From Caldimonas manganoxidans ATCC BAA-369 (lineage in GTDB: Bacteria; Pseudomonadota; Gammaproteobacteria; Burkholderiales; Burkholderiaceae_C): a DNA stretch of 64,000 nucleotides. The stretch is taken from contig NZ_KB905935.1 of NCBI RefSeq assembly GCF_000381125.1, positions 79,881 to 143,880 of the forward strand, written 5' to 3'. Numbering within the stretch: the stretch's first letter is position 1; every line of letters begins with the position of its first letter. Below are positions 35,374-46,300 of the stretch, in pieces. The notes under the pieces are model-generated. The model was not told where the DNA came from. It made no database searches and saw only the letters and a program-made list of their open reading frames with translations. A program made the position numbers and the translations under genes.

Positions 35374-35515
35374 ACACGCCGTCTGCCGCCATACGCCGCG
35401 CAATGCGCCACCGCCGGGGGAGCGTCCGGCGCAGTGAATCGCGCGATCATGGCGCACTAGCCTCTGCCGGTCGGCCCCGGCCAGCTGGCCTCTCTTGCGG
35501 GATGGACCGGGCCGC

Positions 35516-36565
35516 TCAAGCCACGGGCGGCTCCCGGGTCACGCCCAGCAGTTCATCGACATGGGCCAGCGTGCCCGGATCCTTCAACACCACTTGCAGC
35601 CACTGATGCAGGGACATCTCTCCCCAGCGCGCTGCCTTCTCGGCCAAGTAGGCCACCGGGCTGTGGGGCTCGGTGCGTCGAAAAAAAGCCGCCACCTCAC
35701 GCAGTTGCCGCAAGGCCTGTTCGCGGCTGAGCGGCGCCGCAACAGGAGCCATCCGGGGCGCATCCTGCGCCGGGTGCGCTGGCAGGGGTTGATCGCTCGC
35801 CGCCTCCGGCGGACGGTCGGCCGACACCCCAGCGCTCTTGCACAGCCGGCCGATCTCATGGGCGGCGGCATCCAAGGCTTCACGCGCCGCAGCAAAGCTC
35901 GGGCCCTCCTCGCCCAGGCGATCGTCGCACAACGCCTGCAGCGCCGCCAGTTGGTCTTGGCATGCTCGCACGGCCGACTCGACGGCCAGCAATTGCGGCG
36001 TCGGTGTCTCGCGGATGGCACGCTGCAACTGATCCATCGTCAGCCGCCCCTCGGCCAGTTCAGCCGCTGCGTCGGGATGGCGCTCCATCTGCTGCTGGAG
36101 CTGCCGCGCCGCCGCCCAATCACGCAAGCTGTGACGAGCGGACGTGATCGGCAGATCTTGGGCCAGGCCGACGATGCGATGCAGCAGCCAGGCCAGGTTC
36201 CCGATGCGTTGCGTCGCGTCGCCATCCTCGGGCAGTGGATGCAGATGGTCCCAGTGACGCTCGCACAGCGCAACACACAAGTGCAGCCCCTCTGCCAGCC
36301 CCGCATAGCCGCGCTGCATGGCCGCGGCCTCCGTCCACCACATTGCCAAACGCAAATCTTTGCTGCGCTCGGCCAATAGCTTGGCACACAAGGCTTCCAC
36401 CCCCGGCCAGTCGGCCACCTTCAAGGCCGTGACCCAGGCCCCCTGATCGAGACTGGGATCGTCTTCGCGCCGCATTTCGCGGATGGCATCGAATTCACCC
36501 GAAAACGAAAGGTCTTCGCCGCAGGGTTGCTCCAGAGACAAAGGTTCAATCAGACGTGGGTCCAT
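35516..36565 (-). CDS. tssA: TssA/ImpA-N domain protein, orphan type VI secretion component
   Basis: 349 residues. The N-terminal ImpA-N domain is clear: QPCGEDLSFSGEFDAIREM, VADWPGVEALCAKLLAERSK, DLRLAMWWTEAAAMQRGYAG and LCERHWDHLHPLPEDGDA. The middle is an Ala/Pro-rich linker; the C-terminus (SREQALRQLREVAAFFRRTE, WLQVVLKDPGTLAHVDELLG) matches the VasJ-like end of short TssA proteins. TssA caps the baseplate and sheath in type VI secretion. No other T6SS gene is in the window, so it is either a detached component or a repurposed relative. Confidence 0.8.
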   Translation of the reverse strand: MDPRLIEPLSLEQPCGEDLSFSGEFDAIREMRREDDPSLDQGAWVTALKVADWPGVEALCAKLLAERSKDLRLAMWWTEAAAMQRGYAGLAEGLHLCVALCERHWDHLHPLPEDGDATQRIGNLAWLLHRIVGLAQDLPITSARHSLRDWAAARQLQQQMERHPDAAAELAEGRLTMDQLQRAIRETPTPQLLAVESAVRACQDQLAALQALCDDRLGEEGPSFAAAREALDAAAHEIGRLCKSAGVSADRPPEAASDQPLPAHPAQDAPRMAPVAAPLSREQALRQLREVAAFFRRTEPHSPVAYLAEKAARWGEMSLHQWLQVVLKDPGTLAHVDELLGVTREPPVA

Positions 36566-36742
36566 GCACGAGGTTCAGGTTGCAGCCACGAGACGCGCAG
36601 GATACTGAAAGCCCTACATCACAATCGCTACAAATTGCGACAAACCCTCAAGCATGGGGGCAGGCCATGCCACGGCCGATGCTGACCGCAGGAGCCCGCG
36701 CCAAACTCGAGCCCTGAGAAGAGAACGTGGGGAAAGAGAAGA

Positions 36743-36816
36743 TGGAGGCGGAGGCCGGAATCGAACCGGCGTACACGGCTTTGCAGGCCGCTGCATAACC
36801 ACTTTGCTACCCCGCC
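36743..36816 (-). tRNA. tRNA-Cys (anticodon GCA)
   Basis: 74 bases with encoded CCA. Acceptor GGCGGGG pairs imperfectly with the 3' strand CCTCCGCC, D-arm TAGCAAAGTGGTTATGCA, anticodon stem-loop GGCCTGCAAAGCC giving GCA, T-arm CCGGTTCGATTCCGG. Discriminator T, typical of tRNA-Cys. 130 bases downstream of tRNA-Gly on the same strand. Confidence 0.96.
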
Positions 36817-36891
36817 CTGGGGGAAGGCTGCGACGACTCGCCAAAGGCACGAGCCGCCAAAGCCTCTCACTGGCAACGAATGCTACCAATG

Positions 36892-36939
36892 AAAAAGGGA
36901 AGCTGCTTGGATCCAGGAGATCTGAAGAAGCTTCCCTTT
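36892..36939 (-). terminator. Inverted repeat with T-run between tRNA-Gly and tRNA-Cys
   Basis: AAAGGGAAGC and GCTTCCCTTT (36930-36939 and 36894-36903 on the plus strand) form a perfect 10-base stem with a 26-base loop, followed on the minus strand by TTTTTC. It starts 7 bases after the tRNA-Gly CCA. It may end part of the transcripts before tRNA-Cys. Confidence 0.55.
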
Positions 36940-36946
36940 CAGCATC

Positions 36947-37022
36947 TGGAGCGGGAGACGAGTCTCGAACTCGCGACCTCAACCTTGGCAAGGTTGCGCT
37001 CTACCAACTGAGCTACTCCCGC
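36947..37022 (-). tRNA. tRNA-Gly (anticodon GCC)
   Basis: 76 bases with encoded CCA. Acceptor GCGGGAG/CTCCCGC, D-arm TAGCTCAGTTGGTAGAGC, anticodon stem-loop AACCTTGCCAAGGTT giving GCC, T-arm GCGAGTTCGAGACTCGT, discriminator T. A strong promoter lies 66 bases upstream. Confidence 0.97.
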
Positions 37023-37087
37023 ATGGGCTCCGTCGATTCGCTACTGACTTTTGTTTTCGAAGTCTTTAGCGTTTCGCAGAAGCTCGC

Positions 37088-37117
37088 ATTATAGGCGAAT
37101 TTTTTTTCGTTGTGCAA
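37088..37117 (-). promoter_or_regulatory. Promoter of tRNA-Gly (and probably tRNA-Cys)
   Basis: TTGCAC (37117-37112) and TATAAT (37093-37088) on the minus strand, 18-base spacer containing an A8 tract. The discriminator after the -10 is GC-rich (GCGAG), as in stringently controlled stable-RNA promoters. Confidence 0.75.
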
Positions 37118-37157
37118 GCCCTCTGTCATTCATGCCGAGCACGCGGCCTGCCCCCCC

Positions 37158-39578
37158 TCAATGCGTGAGGACGTCGGCACTGCTGCCAGCCACCGGGGAC
37201 TCCTTGGCGGCCTCGACCTTGACCGCATCCTCCTCGGGCAGCGGCACGGGCTTGGTCACCAGCGCCGTCTCCAGCACCTTGTCGATCCACTTCACCGGAA
37301 TGATCTCGAGCTGGCTCTTCACGTTCTCAGGGATTTCCTGCAAGTCCTTGACATTCTCTTCGGGGATGAGCACGGTCTTGATGCCACCTCGATGGGCTGC
37401 AAGCAGCTTCTCCTTCAGGCCACCGATGGCCGTGACCTCGCCGCGCAAGGTGATCTCACCCGTCATCGCCACATCCGCCCGCACGGGAATGCCCGTCAGG
37501 GCCGACACCATGGCGGTGGTCATGGCAATACCCGCACTCGGACCATCTTTCGGGGTCGCGCCATCGGGCACATGGATGTGGATGTCGCGCTTCTCGAACA
37601 TTTCGTCCTTGATCCCCAGGCGCCGGGCACGCGAGCGCACCACCGAACGCGCCGCCTCGACCGACTCTTTCATCACTTCGCCGAGCTGACCGGTACGGAT
37701 CGTGTTGCCTTTGCCGGGCATCACCGCCGCTTCGATGGTCAAGAGATCACCACCGACCTCGGTCCACGCCAAGCCCATGACCTGGCCCACCTGGTTCTCT
37801 TGTTCGGCGCGGCCATACTGGAACTTACGCACACCGAGAAACTCGTTGAGGTTGTCCTCCGTGACGACGACCTTGCCCTGATACTTTTTGAGCGCCTGGC
37901 CTTTGACCACCTTGCGGCAAATCTTGGAGATTTCACGCTCGAGCGACCGCACTCCGGCCTCACGGGTGTAGTAGCGGATGATCCCTCGGATGGCCGACTC
38001 GGTCACCTCGAGCTCATCGTCCTTCACACCGTTGTTCTTGCACTGCTTGGGCAACAAATAGCGCTGCGCGATATTGACCTTCTCGTCCTCGGTGTAGCCA
38101 GACAGGCGGATCACCTCCATGCGGTCGAGCAACGCCGGCGGGATGTTCAGCGAGTTGGACGTCGCCACGAACATCACATCGGACAAGTCGAAGTCGACCT
38201 CGACGTAGTGATCGCTGAAGGTATGGTTCTGCTCGGGGTCGAGCACCTCCAACAGCGCCGACGACGGGTCCCCACGGAAATCCATGCCCAGCTTGTCGAT
38301 CTCGTCGAGCAGGAACAGCGGGTTGCGCACCCCCACCTTGGTCAGACTCTGCAGCACCTTGCCCGGCATCGAGCCGATATAGGTGCGGCGGTGGCCGCGG
38401 ATTTCGGCCTCGTCACGCACGCCCCCCAGGGCCATGCGCACGAATTTACGCCCGGTGGCACGCGCCACGGACTGCCCTAGCGAGGTCTTGCCGACGCCCG
38501 GGGGGCCCACCAGACACAAAATGGGCGCCTTGACCTTGTCCACACGCTGCTGGACGGCCAGGTACTCGAGAATGCGCTCTTTGACCTTGTCCAGGCCATA
38601 GTGGTCCTGGTTGAGCACTTCCTCGGCGTGCAGCAGGTCATGCTTGATCTTGGTCTTCTTGCTCCACGGCAGGTTGACCAGGGTGTCGATGTAATTGCGC
38701 ACCACCGTGGCCTCGGCCGACATCGGCGACATCAGCCGCAGTTTCTTCAGCTCGCTCTCGGCTTTCTTGCGCGCCTCCTTGGGCATGCGCGCGGCCTTGA
38801 TGCGTTTTTCGAGTTCCTCGAGGTCGGCGCCTTCCTCACCCTCGCCCAGCTCTTTCTGGATGGCCTTGACTTGTTCGTTCAGGTAGTACTCGCGCTGGCT
38901 CTTCTCCATCTGACGCTTGACGCGGCCACGAATGCGCTTTTCCACCTGCAGGATATCGACCTCATGCTCGAGCTGCTCGAGCAGGCGCTCCAGGCGCTTG
39001 GCCACCGAGAACAGGTCGAGCACGGCCTGCTTGTTCTCCAACTTCAGCGGCAAATGGGCGGCGATCGTGTCGGCCAGGCGCCCGGCATCGTCGATCCCGG
39101 CGATCGAGGTGAGAATTTCGGGCGGAATCTTCTTGTTGAGTTTGACGTACTGGTCAAACTGCTGGGTGACGGCGCGGCGCAAGGCCTCGATCTCCGCAGA
39201 GCTCTCGGTCTCGGGCGGCACTGGACGCACCACCGCAACGAAATGATCACCGCGGTCATCGATGCGGTCGGTGGTGGCCCGCTGCAACCCTTCGACCAGC
39301 ACCTTCACGGTGCCATCGGGCAACTTGAGCATCTGCAGGATGCTGGACACGCACCCCACGGAGAACATGTCATCCGGTCGGGGCTCGTCTTTGCCTGCGG
39401 CCTTCTGAGCCACGAGCATGATCTGACGGCCAGCCTCCATGGCCGATTCCAGCGCTTTGATCGATTTGGGTCGCCCCACGAACAGCGGGATGACCATGTG
39501 GGGGAAAACCACGACGTCACGCAACGGCAGCAGGGGCAGCTCGATGGGATCGGCGGGTAAAACGGGATGTCCAGACAT
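37158..39578 (-). CDS. lon: ATP-dependent protease Lon
   Basis: Cytoplasmic AAA+ serine protease that degrades misfolded and regulatory proteins. 806 residues from the ATG at 39578, with AGAGG 6 bases upstream. N-terminal substrate domain ([20 protein letters not shown]), coiled coil (about 185-300), Walker [16 protein letters not shown], Walker [13 protein letters not shown], and the protease domain with catalytic Ser in [13 protein letters not shown] and Lys in [14 protein letters not shown]. It is the last gene of the tig-clpP-clpX-lon cluster. Confidence 0.98.
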   Translation of the reverse strand: MSGHPVLPADPIELPLLPLRDVVVFPHMVIPLFVGRPKSIKALESAMEAGRQIMLVAQKAAGKDEPRPDDMFSVGCVSSILQMLKLPDGTVKVLVEGLQRATTDRIDDRGDHFVAVVRPVPPETESSAEIEALRRAVTQQFDQYVKLNKKIPPEILTSIAGIDDAGRLADTIAAHLPLKLENKQAVLDLFSVAKRLERLLEQLEHEVDILQVEKRIRGRVKRQMEKSQREYYLNEQVKAIQKELGEGEEGADLEELEKRIKAARMPKEARKKAESELKKLRLMSPMSAEATVVRNYIDTLVNLPWSKKTKIKHDLLHAEEVLNQDHYGLDKVKERILEYLAVQQRVDKVKAPILCLVGPPGVGKTSLGQSVARATGRKFVRMALGGVRDEAEIRGHRRTYIGSMPGKVLQSLTKVGVRNPLFLLDEIDKLGMDFRGDPSSALLEVLDPEQNHTFSDHYVEVDFDLSDVMFVATSNSLNIPPALLDRMEVIRLSGYTEDEKVNIAQRYLLPKQCKNNGVKDDELEVTESAIRGIIRYYTREAGVRSLEREISKICRKVVKGQALKKYQGKVVVTEDNLNEFLGVRKFQYGRAEQENQVGQVMGLAWTEVGGDLLTIEAAVMPGKGNTIRTGQLGEVMKESVEAARSVVRSRARRLGIKDEMFEKRDIHIHVPDGATPKDGPSAGIAMTTAMVSALTGIPVRADVAMTGEITLRGEVTAIGGLKEKLLAAHRGGIKTVLIPEENVKDLQEIPENVKSQLEIIPVKWIDKVLETALVTKPVPLPEEDAVKVEAAKESPVAGSSADVLTH

Positions 39579-39667
39579 CACAGACCTCTCTTTCTCAAGC
39601 CGGATGTGGGGCTCGAGAGTTCAATTGCAAGACGGGCGCGCCTGGGGCAACAGGCGCCCCCTTGCCC

Positions 39668-40945
39668 TCAGGCGCTGGCCTTGGCCTGCTCGCGATAGAC
39701 CAGCAGGGGCTTGGTGTTTTCTTCGATGGTGTGTTCGTCCACCACCACCTTGGCCACACCGTCCAAGGCAGGCAGGTCGAACATGGTGTCGATCAGGGCC
39801 TGTTCCATGATCGAACGCAAACCACGGGCACCGGTCTTGCGCGCCAGGGCCTTGCGGGCGATGGACACCAATGCCGAAGGACGGACTTCCAGTTCGACAC
39901 CGTCCATGGCAAAGAGTTTCTGATACTGCTTGACCAGGGCGTTTTTGGGCTCGGTCAAGATCTGCACCAGCGCGTCCTCGGTCAATTCGCCCAAGGTGGC
40001 CACCACCGGCAGACGGCCCACCAATTCAGGGATCAGGCCGAACTTGATCAAGTCCTCCGGCTCGACATCGCGGAACACGTCCGACAGCCTGCGCTCGGAC
40101 TTGCTCTTGACCGAAGCGGCAAAGCCGATACCGGACTTCTCCGATCGGTTTTGGATGATTTTCTCCAGCCCATCGAAAGCCCCACCGCAGATGAACAGGA
40201 TGTTGGTCGTGTCGATCTGCAAAAAATCCTGGTTGGGATGCTTGCGCCCCCCCTGAGGTGGCACGGAGGCCATGGTACCTTCGATCAGCTTGAGCAGCGC
40301 CTGCTGCACTCCTTCGCCAGAGACGTCGCGCGTGATCGAGGGGTTGTCGGCCTTGCGCGAGATCTTGTCGATCTCGTCGATGTAGACGATGCCGCGCTGC
40401 GCGCGTTCGACGTCGTAGTTGCAGTTTTGCAGCAGCTTCTGAATGATGTTCTCGACGTCCTCGCCCACGTAGCCCGCCTCGGTCAGCGTGGTGGCATCGG
40501 CAATCACGAAGGGCACGTTGAGCAACCGCGCCAAGGTCTGGGCCAGCAGGGTTTTACCCGAGCCGGTCGGGCCGATGAGCAGGATGTTGCTCTTGGCCAA
40601 CTCGACATCATCCTTCTTGCCCGCCTGAGCGCTCATGTGTTTGAGGCGCTTGTAGTGGTTGTAGACCGCCACCGACAAAATGCGCTTGGCCGTCTCCTGC
40701 CCGATCACGTATTGATCGAGGCTGGCCTTGATCTCGGCCGGGGTGGGCAGGTCGGAGCGGGCCGTGCGGCCTTCTGCGGACTCGGCCGGCACCTCGTCGC
40801 GGATGATGTCATTGCACAGGTCGATGCACTCGTCGCAAATGAACACCGACGGCCCGGCAATGAGCTTCTTCACCTCGTGCTGGCTCTTGCCGCAAAAGGA
40901 GCAATACAAGACTTTCTCGCTGGAAGAGCCTTTTTTCTCGGGCAT
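39668..40945 (-). CDS. clpX: ClpX, ATPase subunit of the ClpXP protease
   Basis: AAA+ unfoldase that feeds substrates to ClpP. 425 residues from the ATG at 40945 ([20 protein letters not shown]); upstream in-frame residues fall in a terminator. N-terminal C4 zinc domain ([12 protein letters not shown]), Walker [13 protein letters not shown], Walker [10 protein letters not shown], pore loop (GYVGED), the ClpP-docking loop [10 protein letters not shown] and sensor 2 GARGLRSI. 89 bases before lon. Confidence 0.98.
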   Translation of the reverse strand: MPEKKGSSSEKVLYCSFCGKSQHEVKKLIAGPSVFICDECIDLCNDIIRDEVPAESAEGRTARSDLPTPAEIKASLDQYVIGQETAKRILSVAVYNHYKRLKHMSAQAGKKDDVELAKSNILLIGPTGSGKTLLAQTLARLLNVPFVIADATTLTEAGYVGEDVENIIQKLLQNCNYDVERAQRGIVYIDEIDKISRKADNPSITRDVSGEGVQQALLKLIEGTMASVPPQGGRKHPNQDFLQIDTTNILFICGGAFDGLEKIIQNRSEKSGIGFAASVKSKSERRLSDVFRDVEPEDLIKFGLIPELVGRLPVVATLGELTEDALVQILTEPKNALVKQYQKLFAMDGVELEVRPSALVSIARKALARKTGARGLRSIMEQALIDTMFDLPALDGVAKVVVDEHTIEENTKPLLVYREQAKASA

Positions 40946-40996
40946 GGTTCGGGACTCGGCTGAGAGGGTGCTTGTCGAAGATGATAAGTCAAAAGA

Positions 40997-41030
40997 AAAC
41001 GGGGCCCGGGTCAAAGGAAAGGCCCCGTTT
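40997..41030 (-). terminator. Terminator-like hairpin between clpP and clpX
   Basis: AAACGGGGCC and GGCCCCGTTT pair perfectly over 10 bases around a 14-base loop; on the minus strand TCTTTTG follows. It starts 54 bases after the clpP stop and lies in the 138-base gap before clpX. Confidence 0.65.
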
Positions 41031-41083
41031 ACTGTCCTGTTTTTTGGACCGTCCACGGCAGGCACGGCCCTGAGCGTTCGGTC

Positions 41084-41692
41084 CTACTCGCGGCGCTCGA
41101 GCACGCGGTCGATCAGGCCATAGGCCTGCGCTTCCGGGGCCCCCATGAAATAGTCCCGCTCGGTGTCGGCCTGGATCTTCTCCAGGGGCTGGCCGGTCCG
41201 CTCGGACAGGATGCGGTTGAGTTGATCGCGCGTTTTGAGGATTTCCCGGGCGTGGATCTCGATGTCCGAGGCCTGTCCCTGGGCGCCGCCCAAGGGCTGG
41301 TGGATCATGATTTTCGAGTTCGGCAGCGCAAAGCGCTTGCCCTTGGCGCCGGCAGCCAGCAAGAACGCGCCCATGCTGGCGGCCATGCCCATGCACAGCG
41401 TGGACACGTCCGGCTTGATGAACTGCATGGTGTCGTAGATCGACATGCCGGCACTCACGCTGCCGCCGGGAGAGTTGATGTACAGCGAAATGTCCTTGTC
41501 CGGGTTCTCGCTTTCCAGAAATAGCAGTTGGGCCACCACCAGGTTGGCGGTTTGGTCGTTCACCGGCCCGACCAGGAAGATCACACGCTCGCGCAGCAGG
41601 CGGCTGTAGATGTCGTAGGCGCGCTCGCCGCGGCCGGACTGTTCGATGACGATGGGCACCATGCCCAAGTTCTGGATATCCAGGGAGCTCAT
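41084..41692 (-). CDS. clpP: ClpP, proteolytic subunit of the Clp protease
   Basis: Tetradecameric serine protease. 202 residues from the ATG at 41692. Catalytic triad Ser106 ([10 protein letters not shown]), His131 ([10 protein letters not shown]) and Asp180 (DTERDYF) all present; the oxyanion loop [15 protein letters not shown] is standard. The N-terminus [20 protein letters not shown] is typical. Flanked on both sides by terminator-like hairpins. Confidence 0.98.
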   Translation of the reverse strand: MSSLDIQNLGMVPIVIEQSGRGERAYDIYSRLLRERVIFLVGPVNDQTANLVVAQLLFLESENPDKDISLYINSPGGSVSAGMSIYDTMQFIKPDVSTLCMGMAASMGAFLLAAGAKGKRFALPNSKIMIHQPLGGAQGQASDIEIHAREILKTRDQLNRILSERTGQPLEKIQADTERDYFMGAPEAQAYGLIDRVLERRE

Positions 41693-41791
41693 GAAGTCGA
41701 TCCTTGCGATGCGCACGAGAGGAAGTTGGAAGCAAAGCCGATTATGGCTGTTCGCCCGTGCCCGCGCCGACGACCCGGGCAGGAAAAGCGA

Positions 41792-41827
41792 ACGGGGCGC
41801 GCGCCTTCGCCCGGCGCAGCGCCCCGT
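41792..41827 (-). terminator. Terminator-like hairpin between tig and clpP
   Basis: ACGGGGCGC (minus strand 41827-41819) pairs with GCGCCCCGT (41800-41792) around an 18-base loop that itself can pair; TCGCTTTTCC follows. It starts 19 bases after the tig stop. Its stem core ACGGGGC is nearly the same as that of the clpP-clpX hairpin. Confidence 0.6.
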
Positions 41828-41845
41828 GGCGGGCTTCACGCGGGA

Positions 41846-43153
41846 TCAGGCCCCCATGAGTTCATCGAAGGGCAGGGTCTTGTCCACCACCTTGGCGCGC
41901 GACAGCACGAAGTCCGTGACGTTGTTTTCGAGCACCACCGCCTCGACCTCCGCCAGACGCTGCATGTCGCTGTAGTACCACCGCACGACCTCCTCTGGCT
42001 TCTCGTAGCTCTGGGCCAGCTCTTCGATGTGGGCCTTGATCTGCTCGGGTTGGGCCTTGAGGTCATGCGCTTTGACCAGTTCGGCCACCACCAGACCCAG
42101 GCGCACCCGACGCTCGGCCTGTGGGCGGAACATCTCGGCCGGAATCGGCGCCTTGTCGGCATCCTTGACCCCACGGGCTTTCAGGTCCGCACGGGCTGCC
42201 TCGGTCATGCGCTCGACCTCGCTTTGCACCAAGGCCTTGGGCACGTCGAGTTCAGCCACCTTGAGCAAGGCATCCATCACGGCGCTCTTGTTGCGGGCCA
42301 ACACACGGAACTTCACCTCACGCTCGAGATTCTTGCGGATGTCGGCCCGCAAGGCTTCGACCGAACCATCGGCAATGCCCAACGAGCGAGCAAAGTCCTC
42401 GTTCACCTCAGGCAACTGCTGGGCCTCGACCTTCTTCAGGGTGACGAGAAAGTCGGCCTCCTTGCCGGCAACGTCCTTGCCGTGATAGTCATCCGGAAAC
42501 TTCAGCGGGAAGGTTTTGGACTCACCGGCCTTCATGCCGCGCACAGCCTTCTCGAAGGCTTCGAGCATGCGGCCCTCGCCCAGCAAGAACTGGAATCCCT
42601 CGGCTTTGCCGCCCTCGAACGGCACCCCGTCAATCTTGCCTTCAAAATCGATGGTCACGCGGTCACCATCGGCAGCCGGCTCCGCAGCCGGGCGTTGGTG
42701 GAACGTGCGGCGCTGCTTGCGCAGGATCTCCAACGTCTTGTCGATGGCCGCATCGGTCACTTCGGAGGACACACGTTCGACTTCGGTGCCCGACAGGTCG
42801 CCGATTTTGACTTCCGGATAGACCTCAAAAGTCGCATCGAAGGTCAGCTGCCCCTCGGGGGCGCCCTCTTTCTCGGTGATGCGCGGCACGCCGGCCACCC
42901 GCAGCTGAGCCTCATTGGCGGCCTTGGCGAAGGCTTCGCCGACTTTGTCGTTCATCACCTCGTATTGCACCGCAGAACCATATCGCTGGGCGACGATGCT
43001 CAGAGGCACTTTGCCGGGACGGAAACCGTCGGCCTTGACGGTGCGGGCCAGGCGCTTGAGGCGGGATTCGACCTCGTTCTTGATGACCTCGGCCGACAGC
43101 GTCAGCGTGATCTTGCGTTCCAATTTGTCGAGGGTTTCAACAGTCACGGCCAT
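41846..43153 (-). CDS. tig: Trigger factor, ribosome-associated chaperone
   Basis: 435 residues from the ATG at 43153 ([20 protein letters not shown]), chosen because upstream residues run into tRNA-Leu and a GAGAGA sequence lies nearby. N-terminal ribosome-binding signature seen as [16 protein letters not shown]; PPIase domain in the middle ([40 protein letters not shown]); C-terminal substrate-cradle arms. It binds nascent chains at the exit tunnel. Only 22 bases separate it from the tRNA 3' end. Confidence 0.97.
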   Translation of the reverse strand: MAVTVETLDKLERKITLTLSAEVIKNEVESRLKRLARTVKADGFRPGKVPLSIVAQRYGSAVQYEVMNDKVGEAFAKAANEAQLRVAGVPRITEKEGAPEGQLTFDATFEVYPEVKIGDLSGTEVERVSSEVTDAAIDKTLEILRKQRRTFHQRPAAEPAADGDRVTIDFEGKIDGVPFEGGKAEGFQFLLGEGRMLEAFEKAVRGMKAGESKTFPLKFPDDYHGKDVAGKEADFLVTLKKVEAQQLPEVNEDFARSLGIADGSVEALRADIRKNLEREVKFRVLARNKSAVMDALLKVAELDVPKALVQSEVERMTEAARADLKARGVKDADKAPIPAEMFRPQAERRVRLGLVVAELVKAHDLKAQPEQIKAHIEELAQSYEKPEEVVRWYYSDMQRLAEVEAVVLENNVTDFVLSRAKVVDKTLPFDELMGA

Positions 43154-43175
43154 GGTGATCTCTCTCGTTTGAATG

Positions 43176-43262
43176 TGGTGCGCGGGGGGGGACTCGAACC
43201 CCCACACCATCGCTGGCGTCAGGACCTAAACCTGGTGCGTCTACCAATTTCGCCACCCGCGC
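43176..43262 (-). tRNA. tRNA-Leu (anticodon UAG)
   Basis: 87 bases with encoded CCA. Acceptor GCGCGGG/CCCGCGC, leucine-type D-arm (TGGCGAAATTGGTAGACGC), anticodon loop TTTAGGT in stem CAGG/CCTG giving TAG, long variable arm, T-arm GGGGGTTCGAGTCCCCC, discriminator A. It sits directly upstream of tig. Confidence 0.96.
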
Positions 43263-43268
43263 AAATCG

Positions 43269-43293
43269 AAAGGGGAGCGGCCTGCTCCCCTTT
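43269..43293 (-). terminator. Hairpin between the RND operon and tRNA-Leu
   Basis: AAAGGGGAGC and GCTCCCCTTT form a perfect 10-base stem with a 5-base loop, 36 bases after the RND permease stop and only 6 bases before the tRNA 5' end. On the minus strand CGATTTGC follows, a weak T-run. It probably ends the RND transcript. Confidence 0.65.
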
Positions 43294-43329
43294 AGGTGTT
43301 CCTATGGGTGTTCCAGGAAACCGCAAATT

Positions 43330-46300
43330 TTAACCCGGCGTCGAACCGTGGGGCTCTTTCACCCGGAACCAGGCGGCATACATCGCCGGCAACGCCAGCA
43401 GGGTCAGGACCGTGGCCACGATCAGTCCCCCCATGATGGCCACGGCCATGGGGCCCCAGAAGATGCTTCTGGACAGCGGGATCATCGCCAACACGGCCGC
43501 CGCGGCCGTCAGCAAGATGGGCCGCAGCCGACGCACGGCGGCCTCGACCACCGCCTGCCAGTCGGGCACGCCGCGCGCGCGATCTTGTTCGATCTGATCG
43601 ATGAGAATGACCGAGTTGCGCATGATCATTCCCATCAGCGCAATCACCCCCAGCAAGGCCACAAAGCCAAACGGACGGTTCAGGATCAGCAAGGCAGCAG
43701 CCACGCCGGCAATGCCCAAGGGTGCGGTCAGGAAAACCAAGGCTGCACGACTGAAGCTGTGCAACTGCAGCATCAGCAAGGTGAACGTGATGAAAAGCAT
43801 GACCGGCACGCCCGCAGCGATCGAGCCCGTGCCTTTGTTGCTTTCGGCCACGGTGCCGGCCATCTCGATGCGATAGCCTGCCGGCAGCCTGGCGCGGATC
43901 GCGTCGAGCTGCGGATCGATTTGGAAGCTCACGGTGGCCGGCTGCAATCCTTCCACGACATCGCCCTGCACGGTCACGGCATAGTCGCGGCCCTCGCGCC
44001 AGAGCACACCGGGCTCCCAGACGAATTCCGCGCGGGCCACCTGAGTGAGCGGAATGCTACGGCCGCTGGCCGTGGGCACATAGGCGTTGTACAAGTCGGT
44101 CAGCGCGGCGCGTTCGTGCGCCGGTGTCCGCAGCACGATGTCGATCAGCTTGTCACCGTCTCGGTACTGCCCGATGGTATTGCCGGTTTGCGCCGTGCGC
44201 AGCGCCTGCGCAATGGCCTGACTGGTCACTCCCAAGGCGCGGGCGCGCGTCTGGTCGATGTCCAGGCGCAACACCTTGATCGACTCGTTCCAGTTGTCGT
44301 TGACGCCGCGCAGGTTGGGGTTGGCCCGCATCACGGCCTTGACCTCGTCTGCGATGCGCCGCACCTCGGCCGGATCGGTGCCCATCACCCGAAACTGCAC
44401 CGGGTAAGGCACCGGCGGACCGTTGGGCAGCAATTTCACCCGGCCTCGCACCTCGGGGAACTCCTCGGCCAGCAAGGCCGGCAGCCGGCGTCGCAGTGCC
44501 TCGCGGGCCGGAAGATCCTTGGGCATCACGATCATCTGGCTGACGTTGGACTGCGGAAAGATCTGGTCGAGCACGAGCGCGAAACGCGGCACGCCACTGC
44601 CCACCCAGGTGCTCACCGTGGCCACCCCCTCCTCTTTCATCAGCCGCGCCTCGACACGACGCGCCACCTCCTCGGTGGCCTGGAAGGATGCCCCTTCGGG
44701 CAACCACAGGTCCACCAGCACTTCCAGCCGGTTGGAATCAGGGAAGAACTGCTGTTGCACACGCCCCATGCCCAGCAGCCCCAACACCAATGACAGCACG
44801 GTCAAGCCGATGGTGATCCACCGATGGCGCACGCACCACCCCACCCATCGCCGAAAACGGTTGTAGAACGGTGTGTCGAACACCTCGTGCGGCCCTTGGT
44901 CGGCATGCGCGCGCACCTTGAGCAACACCGTGCCGAGGTAAGGCACGAAGTAGACCGAAACGACCCACGAGATCACCAGGGCGGCCGCCGTGACCGCAAA
45001 AATCGCAAAGGTGTATTCGCCCACGGCCGATTTGGCCAGGCCAATGGGCAAGAAGCCCACCGCGGTGATCAGGGTGCCGGTGAGCATGGGCATGGCGGTG
45101 ATCTCATAGGCCGCCGTGGCGGCTCGCAGCTTGTCGTAGCCCTCCTCAAGTTTGCGCACCATCATCTCGACGGCGATGATCGCGTCATCGACCAGCAAGC
45201 CCAGTGCAATGATCAGCGAGCCCAGCGAAATCTTGTGCAGACCGACGCCCCAAAAGTACATGGTGACGAAGGTGATCGCCAAGACCAGTGGGATGGTGAT
45301 GGCCACCACCATGCCCGGACGCCAATCCAGCCGCAGCGGCCGCACGTGCAGCCCCAAGCTGACGAAACTGACGGCCAACACGACCACCACGGCCTCGATC
45401 AATACTTTGACGAACTCGTTGACCGAGCGCGAGACCACGGAGGACTGATCCTGGAACTGCGTCATCTCGATGCCCACGGGCAGCTCGGAGCGGATCTGGC
45501 TGACGACCTTTTCCAGGTCACGGCCCAAGCGGATGATGTCGCCCCCCTTGGTCATCGACACCCCCAAAGCCAACACTTCCTGGCCTTGGTGGCGCACTTT
45601 GACTTGCGGCGGATCGACATAGCCTCGTCGCACCTCGGCAATGTCCCCCAGCCGCAGGGTGTTGCCCCCCGCACGGATGGGGAAGGCCCGCAGCTCCTCC
45701 TCCGAATTGAAGGGGCCGCTGACGCGCAACTGCACCTGATCGGTCGGCAGCGTCACGACCCCCGCAGACACGATCGCGTTTTGCTGGCCCAGCTGGGCGA
45801 TCACTTGATTGAAGTCCAGCCCCAGCTGCGCCAAGCGCGCCTGTGAGACTTCGATATAGATCTTCTCGTCCTGCGCGCCAAAGATTTCGACTTTGGCCAC
45901 GTCCGGTACGCGCAGCAGCCGCTGACGCACTCGGTCGGCATACTCCTTCAGCTCGCGCGGGCTGAAGCCATCGGCGGATAGGGCATAGATCGCCCCATAC
46001 ACATCGCCGAACTCGTCATTGAAGAACGGCCCGATCACCCCCTGCGGCAAGCTGCCGCGCATGTCGTTGACTTTCTTGCGCGTCTGGTACCAGATCTGCT
46101 GGAGCTCCTCGGGCGGCGAGGAGTCGGCCACCTGGAAGATGATCAGCGTCTCTCCCGGCTTGGAGTAACTGCGGATGATGTCCGCATAGGGCACCTCCTG
46201 CAGCGTGCGCTCGATCTTGTCCGTGACCTGGTCGGCGATCTGCTGTGCCGTGGCGCCGGGCCAATAGGCCCGCACCACCATGGCCCGGAAGGCAAACGGC

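Noticed and set aside
36640..36690. Sigma-54 promoter upstream of the TssA-like gene
   Set aside because: TGGCATGGCCTGCC is superficially similar but the -24/-12 spacing is wrong.
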